NCBI GenBank assembly: GCA_031398915.1
Contig: JANNOG010000085.1
Span: 1-18,749, forward strand
DNA: 18,749 bases
Origin: JANNOG01 sp031398915
GTDB lineage: Bacteria; Actinomycetota; Actinomycetes; Actinomycetales; JBBAYJ01
Direction of reading: 5' to 3'
Shown: positions 14,474 through 18,749 of the stretch, in pieces
Layout of the letters: each line of letters begins with the position of its first letter
How positions within the stretch are numbered: position 1 is the stretch's first letter
Position numbers and translations under genes: made by a program
Notes under the pieces: generated by a model
Told to the model about the DNA's origin: nothing
The model's input: the letters and a program-made list of their open reading frames with translations, nothing else
The model's database searches: none

Positions 14474-15595
14474 TCAGTTCATGGCGTGACGGCGTAGCGC
14501 CACATCCAGAGCGATGACGTCGGGGTGGCCCAGTACGGCCGCGCCTTTATCGGACAGAGACCAGGCCGCCGCCACGAGAGCGCGGGCCATGTCGAGCGCA
14601 TGATCCGGATCATGCGCATCCGCGGCGCCGCTGTCGGAGGTCATCCTGACGTCGGTTCTGTCGGGCACCGCTCGGTCGATCACCGCAGACGCCGCACGAC
14701 ACGTAGCTCGACCAGGAGCCGACACGACCACCTGAGGATGCTCGCGATCGATGTCCGCCATCGTCAATCCCACGAGGCGGGGCCGCTGGCCAGGAGGCGC
14801 CACGAGGAGGTCCGTCAGGCCGTGAACGCCGGTGAGGACGAGCAGGCTCGGATAGTCGACGCCGACCGCGCCCGCGATGTCGGTGTCCAACCGGTCACCG
14901 ACCACCAACACGTCGGCGGGGTCGCTCACCTCGGCCCCCCGTCCGGCCTGCTCGAACATGGCCGGCGCCGGCTTGCCCGCCGAGGCGTCCGGGCCACGCC
15001 CGGCCGCCGTGGTGATCGCCCGTACCAACGACCCGTTGCCGGGGGCGGGGCCGTGTTCGGTCGGCAAGGTCAGGTCGAGGTTGGTGGCAAGCCACCAGAC
15101 GCCGGAGCGAACCAGCCGGGTGGCTGCTGCGAGGTCGTGCCACGTGACTTCGGGGGTGAAGCCCTGGACGAGGGCGGCGGCGCGCAGTTGCGACATCTCG
15201 GTCACCGGGACCGTGTCGAACCCCGCACCCTGCAGGGGCGCCAGCAAACCCTTGCCACCCACCACGGCGATCGGGCCGTCCCCCATGAGGCCCGCCTCGC
15301 AGCGCAACCTGAGGACCTCGACCGCCGCCATCGACGACGTGAGCACCTCGTGCGCCTCGGCCTCGACCCCGACGCCCCGCAGCTTGACCGTGACCTCACC
15401 GGCCGTTCGTGAGGCGTTGTTGGTGATGTAGCGCACCGCGACGCCCTGAGCCCTAAGCCGACCGATGGTCGCTGCGGCGTGCGGGAGTGGCGCCTCGCCG
15501 CTGTAGACCACGCCATCGAGGTCCAGGAGCAGTGCCTTCGGGGCCTGCCCTGCGTGTCGATGACCGAGCATCCCCGAGTCGGGTGCGAGCAGCAC
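14474..15595 (-). CDS. HAD-IIA phosphatase, likely glycerol-3-phosphate phosphatase
   Basis: A 373-residue haloacid-dehalogenase-superfamily hydrolase. Motif I is LLLDLDGVVYSG (D25 nucleophile, D27 acid/base), motif II ITNNAS near 57-62, then GKPAP with Lys208, and motif IV VVGDRLDTDI at 231-240. The cap is of the C2 type placed between motifs II and III, as in NagD-like enzymes. A C-terminal extension after about residue 280 carries a further small domain, as I recall for Rv1692, which is reported to dephosphorylate glycerol 3-phosphate. It occupies the Rv1692 position. The GTG start overlaps the TPR stop by one base (TAGTG). An ATG eight codons in (about 15571) is an alternative start still upstream of motif I. 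A 75-bp gap follows before the ATG of the small gene. Confidence 0.92.
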   Translation of the reverse strand: MLLAPDSGMLGHRHAGQAPKALLLDLDGVVYSGEAPLPHAAATIGRLRAQGVAVRYITNNASRTAGEVTVKLRGVGVEAEAHEVLTSSMAAVEVLRLRCEAGLMGDGPIAVVGGKGLLAPLQGAGFDTVPVTEMSQLRAAALVQGFTPEVTWHDLAAATRLVRSGVWWLATNLDLTLPTEHGPAPGNGSLVRAITTAAGRGPDASAGKPAPAMFEQAGRGAEVSDPADVLVVGDRLDTDIAGAVGVDYPSLLVLTGVHGLTDLLVAPPGQRPRLVGLTMADIDREHPQVVVSAPGRATCRAASAVIDRAVPDRTDVRMTSDSGAADAHDPDHALDMARALVAAAWSLSDKGAAVLGHPDVIALDVALRRHAMN

Positions 15596-16086
15596 TAGGC
15601 GTCCCCCATCTCGACACCGGCCGTTGTATCCGTTCCGGCTGCAGCGCGGCGCGCCGCCCGAGTTGCTCGTACCTCGCGTAGCCGCTGTTCGTACTCGGCT
15701 CGCGCAGGGCTCATCACCGCCGCAAGCGCCAGATGAGGCTCGGCGTCCTCGGGCCGACCCAGCCGAAACAGCGAGAGCCCCAATCCGAAATGGGCGTAGT
15801 CGGAGTCGGGGGCAACGTCCACGAGGGTGGCAAAGGTCGACCTGGCCGACTCGAACTGCCCCGCGTCGTAGCGGGCACGGGCCAGTGCCTCCAAGACGGA
15901 TGCCGAACCCGGGTCGGCGGCGTGTACCCGCTCCAACAGAGTGGCCGCCGCTGCCGCATCACCGCGGGACAACAGGTCCATCCCGCGTTGCAGCCAGTCG
16001 TACAGGCCACCACCTGGCAGGTCCGGGTGCCGGTGGCCGGCGTTGTCCGGCTCATCGATTGCAGGGTCGTGCGGTCGATCTGTCAC
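15595..16086 (-). CDS. Small tetratricopeptide-repeat protein (Rv1691-like)
   Basis: A 163-residue protein with about three TPR units between residues 28 and 130: GLYDWLQRGMDLLSRGDAAA, ASVLEALARARYDAGQFESA and DYAHFGLGLSLFRLGRPEDA each show the helix-turn-helix pattern with conserved small and aromatic residues. The N-terminus is polar and Pro-rich, and the C-terminus is Arg/Ala-rich. It has no signal peptide or membrane helix, so it is probably a cytosolic scaffold. It is the first gene of the conserved train, matching Rv1691, and its role is unknown. The GTG start has GAGGAG 5 bp upstream. Confidence 0.88.
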   Translation of the reverse strand: MTDRPHDPAIDEPDNAGHRHPDLPGGGLYDWLQRGMDLLSRGDAAAAATLLERVHAADPGSASVLEALARARYDAGQFESARSTFATLVDVAPDSDYAHFGLGLSLFRLGRPEDAEPHLALAAVMSPARAEYEQRLREVRATRAARRAAAGTDTTAGVEMGDA

Positions 16087-16091
16087 CGAAT

Positions 16092-16097
16092 CTCCTC
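16092..16097 (-). promoter_or_regulatory. Ribosome binding site of the TPR gene
   Basis: GAGGAG on the minus strand lies 5 bases before the GTG at 16086, inside the divergent intergenic region. It is the strongest such site at the head of the long gene train and supports this start. Confidence 0.75.
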
Positions 16098-16145
16098 TGG
16101 TTCTCCTCGTTCGCTACCGGATCCTCGTTCACACAGCGTTCGGTG

Positions 16146-16162
16146 TCGCCCGTCGCGGGCGA
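16146..16162. promoter_or_regulatory. Inverted repeat in the divergent intergenic region
   Basis: TCGCCCG, a 3-bp centre and CGGGCGA form a perfect palindrome roughly midway between the TPR gene and the DUF1015 gene. The 109-bp region (16087-16195) must hold promoters for both directions. I could not identify convincing -35/-10 pairs. The repeat is a possible operator shared by the two transcripts; chance occurrence cannot be excluded. Confidence 0.3.
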
Positions 16163-16195
16163 GCACCCGGTTTGCGTAGCGACCGGACGTCGTCC

Positions 16196-17278
16196 ATGAC
16201 TCGACCGTACGATCCGGAAGTGAACCTCGGGACACTGCAGGTGCGGCCGTTCCATCTGCTGCACCCGCATCCCGGCCGGGCCGCGCGTCGACAAGAAGCG
16301 TCAGGATGGCAGGCCAGCGGTCGGGACCTAGTCAGAGGGCCGGGTGTGTATCTCGTGACGGTGCGCACGCCGCACGCCACAGTCCGAGGATTGGCCGTCT
16401 GCGTCGAGGTGACGGATTCGCTTGCCGGTTCGGGCCTCATGCCGCACGAGGCCGTGCACCTTCCTCTGGTGACGCGTCGATTGAAGGCGTTGCGGACTGC
16501 ACGGGTTGATCGTGAACCCGTACTGCTCACCCATCCCGGTGGCGGGCTGGCGGTGTCCGCGGCTGTCGCCAGCACTCATCCGTTGTTCAGCACCGAGAGC
16601 GCCGGCATGGCAATAGACGTGGCGTACATCGACGATCAGGCCAGCGAGATCGTCGTCGCGGATTTGAACAGGCGCGCCGTACTGGTGGCTGACGGCCATC
16701 ACCGGCTGGCCGCTGCGGTCGCGATGGCGGGCGAGGGAGAGGCCAAGGACGAGTACAAATACGTCAGTGCTCTCGTCGTCGATAGCGACGACACGCCGCT
16801 GACCATCAATCCCATGCATCGCATCGTGTATCGGCGCGGTCCGGTACCGCTAGGGGCAGGCGAAGTCGTCGAGGCGCTACGGATGACGCAGTTCGCCGCC
16901 GCAGACGCGGCGCCCGGCGCCATGGACAGGTCCGACGCCGGTGTCGACATCGTCGTCGTGGACCGATACGAGGAGCACACGGTGCGGTGCCGTCCCGACC
17001 CCGGCGGCAACCTGCCGACGGCGATACATGTCGTCGACCACGCCATCAGCGCCCTACCGGCGGCGACCGTGCGGCGACTGCGCGACAGGGAGCGTGTCCT
17101 CGGCATGACCAGCAGACGGGGCGCAGTGGCGGTCGTCGTCCCCGCCGCCACCCACGCCGACATATTCGACACGATCGGACGTGGACTGTTGATGCCTGTC
17201 AAGGCGACGTCTTTCGAACCGAAACTGCCCGCGGGCGTCATCATCAGGCCCCATCGGCCGGTACCACCTGCGCAATAG
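16196..17278 (+). CDS. DUF1015 family protein
   Basis: A 360-residue protein, the only plus-strand gene in the window. Features recalled for the DUF1015 family are an N-terminal VRPFHLLHP stretch near 16-24, MPHEAVHLP with the conserved HE pair near 82-90, ADGHHR at 165-170 in a nucleotide-pocket-like loop, and MPVKATSFEPKLPAGVII near 333-350. The biochemical role of the family is not established. No membrane segment or signal peptide is visible. I used the ATG at 16196; a GTG at 16220 is also possible, and neither has a clear ribosome binding site. The frame is open back to 15941 but that part is antisense to the TPR gene. Codon use looks like the surrounding genes. Confidence 0.85.
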   Translation: MTRPYDPEVNLGTLQVRPFHLLHPHPGRAARRQEASGWQASGRDLVRGPGVYLVTVRTPHATVRGLAVCVEVTDSLAGSGLMPHEAVHLPLVTRRLKALRTARVDREPVLLTHPGGGLAVSAAVASTHPLFSTESAGMAIDVAYIDDQASEIVVADLNRRAVLVADGHHRLAAAVAMAGEGEAKDEYKYVSALVVDSDDTPLTINPMHRIVYRRGPVPLGAGEVVEALRMTQFAAADAAPGAMDRSDAGVDIVVVDRYEEHTVRCRPDPGGNLPTAIHVVDHAISALPAATVRRLRDRERVLGMTSRRGAVAVVVPAATHADIFDTIGRGLLMPVKATSFEPKLPAGVIIRPHRPVPPAQ

Positions 17279-17294
17279 TCCAGCGTGACGTATA

Positions 17295-18098
17295 TCAATC
17301 ACCGTCAAGATCGACGACATCCCACTCTTCAGCCTGACCGTCGTCACGCACGCCCCACGACACGGACCCTGTGACTGCCAGTCGCTGGCGAGCATCGGTC
17401 TCCTGGGCGGGATGTGCGGCAGCCCTGCCGAACCACTTCTGGGCCTCCTCGTCGCGACCGGCGCGCACGAGTGCGTCCGCGTAGGCGAACCAGAGCCGCT
17501 CCTGCCATGGCTGCGGACTGGACAGATCAAGCTGTGGAACTCGTAGTGTCTCGACAGCCGCTCCATGCTGACCCATGTCATTGCGGGCCCCCGCCGCCAC
17601 GATGAGCAGCTCGATTCGATCTGCAATGTCCAGCGATCGGCCCTCACGTGACGCCGCTACCTCCAGCGCGCGCTCCGGTCGTCCCGCCGCCCGCTCGCAG
17701 TCGGCGATCAGCGGCAACAGGTCTCCGGCACCGGACATCCGGTGTGCAGCCCGTAGATCACGCAGGGCAGTGTCGTACTCACCCAGCTCGTAGGCGATGA
17801 CCCCGACCGCCTCACGAACCGGCGCCAGTCGCACACCCAGGCGACGAGCGACCGCAGCGTGCCCGGCAGCCGCCTCCTCGTCGCCGGCATCGAGTGCACG
17901 GACGGCCGCGACCATCCGTCGAGCCACCTCGACGCCGGCCGGACCGACTCCGTTCACGATGTCCTTGTGCAGACCTCGCTCCAACTCCTCCCCCGAAATA
18001 TCGGATGGGATCGCGGGTCCTGCGCTTGCCGTCAGCGGCCTTCCGGCCGCCGATGACGCGGACCTATGAGGGCGCGGAGTGCGGGGCGGACCATTCAT
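17295..18098 (-). CDS. TPR-like repeat protein next to the rRNA operon
   Basis: A 267-residue protein of helical-repeat character. After a basic, Pro/Ser-rich N-terminus (about 1-35), helix pairs such as AVRALDAGDEEAAAGHAAVA, VGVIAYELGEYDTALRDLRA, LPLIADCERAAGRPERALEV and FAYADALVRAGRDEEAQKWF show the TPR pattern. The C-terminus is acidic (EEWDVVDLDGD). No enzyme motif, signal peptide or membrane helix is seen, so a scaffolding role is a guess. The ATG at 18098 has AAAGG 8 bp upstream; the frame runs on to 18341 but would cross the 5S gene and is not coding there. The gene starts 37 bp after the rRNA terminator stem and stops 16 bp from the convergent DUF1015 gene, with no terminator visible between them. 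Confidence 0.85.
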   Translation of the reverse strand: MNGPPRTPRPHRSASSAAGRPLTASAGPAIPSDISGEELERGLHKDIVNGVGPAGVEVARRMVAAVRALDAGDEEAAAGHAAVARRLGVRLAPVREAVGVIAYELGEYDTALRDLRAAHRMSGAGDLLPLIADCERAAGRPERALEVAASREGRSLDIADRIELLIVAAGARNDMGQHGAAVETLRVPQLDLSSPQPWQERLWFAYADALVRAGRDEEAQKWFGRAAAHPAQETDARQRLAVTGSVSWGVRDDGQAEEWDVVDLDGD

Positions 18099-18135
18099 GA
18101 ACGTTGCCTTTCGAGGGCGAAGACGTGCGAAACGC

Positions 18136-18161
18136 AAAAAGGCCACCCGATCTGGGTGGCC
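18136..18161 (-). terminator. Intrinsic terminator of the rRNA operon
   Basis: On the minus strand GGCCACCC, a 5-base loop and GGGTGGCC form a perfect 8-bp stem followed by a run of five T. It lies about 15 bases beyond the 3' end of the 5S gene and ends the 16S-23S-5S transcript. It is the clearest intrinsic terminator in the window. Confidence 0.93.
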
Positions 18162-18175
18162 CTTTGCACAAGTTG

Positions 18176-18292
18176 TCCGGCGGTGACCTACTCTCCCACG
18201 CAGCTTCCCACGCAGTACCATCGGCGCAGAAGGGCTTAGCTTCCGGGTTCGGAATGGGACCGGGCGTTTCCCCTTCGCCATGACCGCCGAAA
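18176..18292 (-). rRNA. rrf: 5S ribosomal RNA
   Basis: On the minus strand the sequence begins with TCGGCGGTCATGGCG, contains the conserved CCGGTCCCATTCCGAACC segment, GGAAGCTAAGCCC and GATGGTACTGC, and ends in GGTCACCGCC, which pairs with the 5' end. The length of about 117 bases is normal for actinobacteria. End positions are accurate to a few bases. It lies downstream of the 23S gene and is followed by the terminator. Confidence 0.96.
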
Positions 18293-18351
18293 CTCTATTG
18301 AGATGTGTCCCCGCATCTCGGGAACCGCACAGTGAACGCAAGCAGTGTGGA
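18293..18351 (-). other. 23S-5S intergenic spacer with hairpin
   Basis: About 60 bases of spacer. GAGATG at 18300-18305 and CATCTC at 18314-18319 form a 6-bp stem with an 8-base loop. A second imperfect inverted repeat lies near 18327-18349. These are probably part of rRNA processing structures; no tRNA is present in the spacer. Confidence 0.6.

Positions 18352-18749
<398 letters not shown>

Overview
The window is chromosomal DNA of a high-GC actinobacterium. Genes are tightly packed, GTG starts outnumber ATG starts, and many neighbours overlap by a GTGA or ATGA. The central block has the same gene order as Mycobacterium tuberculosis Rv1691-Rv1700 (recalled, not searched). That fixes the phylum with confidence but not the genus. 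A glycosyltransferase lies between steB and pyrG, and aspS follows the Nudix gene.

Layout, right to left (most genes are on the minus strand). The right end carries the 3' part of a 23S rRNA gene, a spacer, a 5S rRNA gene and a strong intrinsic terminator. About 40 bp past the terminator stem lies a gene for a TPR-like protein, which converges on a plus-strand DUF1015 gene. A 109-bp divergent region then leads into a long minus-strand gene train: TPR protein, HAD-IIA phosphatase, small Rv1693-like protein, tlyA, nadK, recN, steA, steB, GT4 glycosyltransferase, pyrG, Nudix ADP-ribose pyrophosphatase, aspS. Most junctions in the train overlap or are separated by fewer than 31 bp, so it probably behaves as one operon or a few overlapping ones. 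It mixes rRNA modification (TlyA), NADP supply, DNA repair (RecN), septum control (SteA/SteB), CTP synthesis and tRNA charging.

After aspS a 110-bp gap with two perfect inverted repeats leads to a separate three-gene minus-strand operon: a luciferase-like flavin oxidoreductase, a methylenetetrahydrofolate-reductase-like protein whose cysteine motif is at the N-terminus, and a cytosine-deaminase-like amidohydrolase cut by the left window edge. All are joined by 4-bp overlaps. This operon is the part of the window whose pathway I cannot name and the best candidate for undescribed biochemistry.

No tRNA gene, CRISPR array, insertion sequence, phage or toxin-antitoxin gene was seen. Two 15-bp tandem repeats occur in or next to reading frames (in steB and at the start of the Rv1693-like gene). 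No gene-free stretch exceeds 300 bp.
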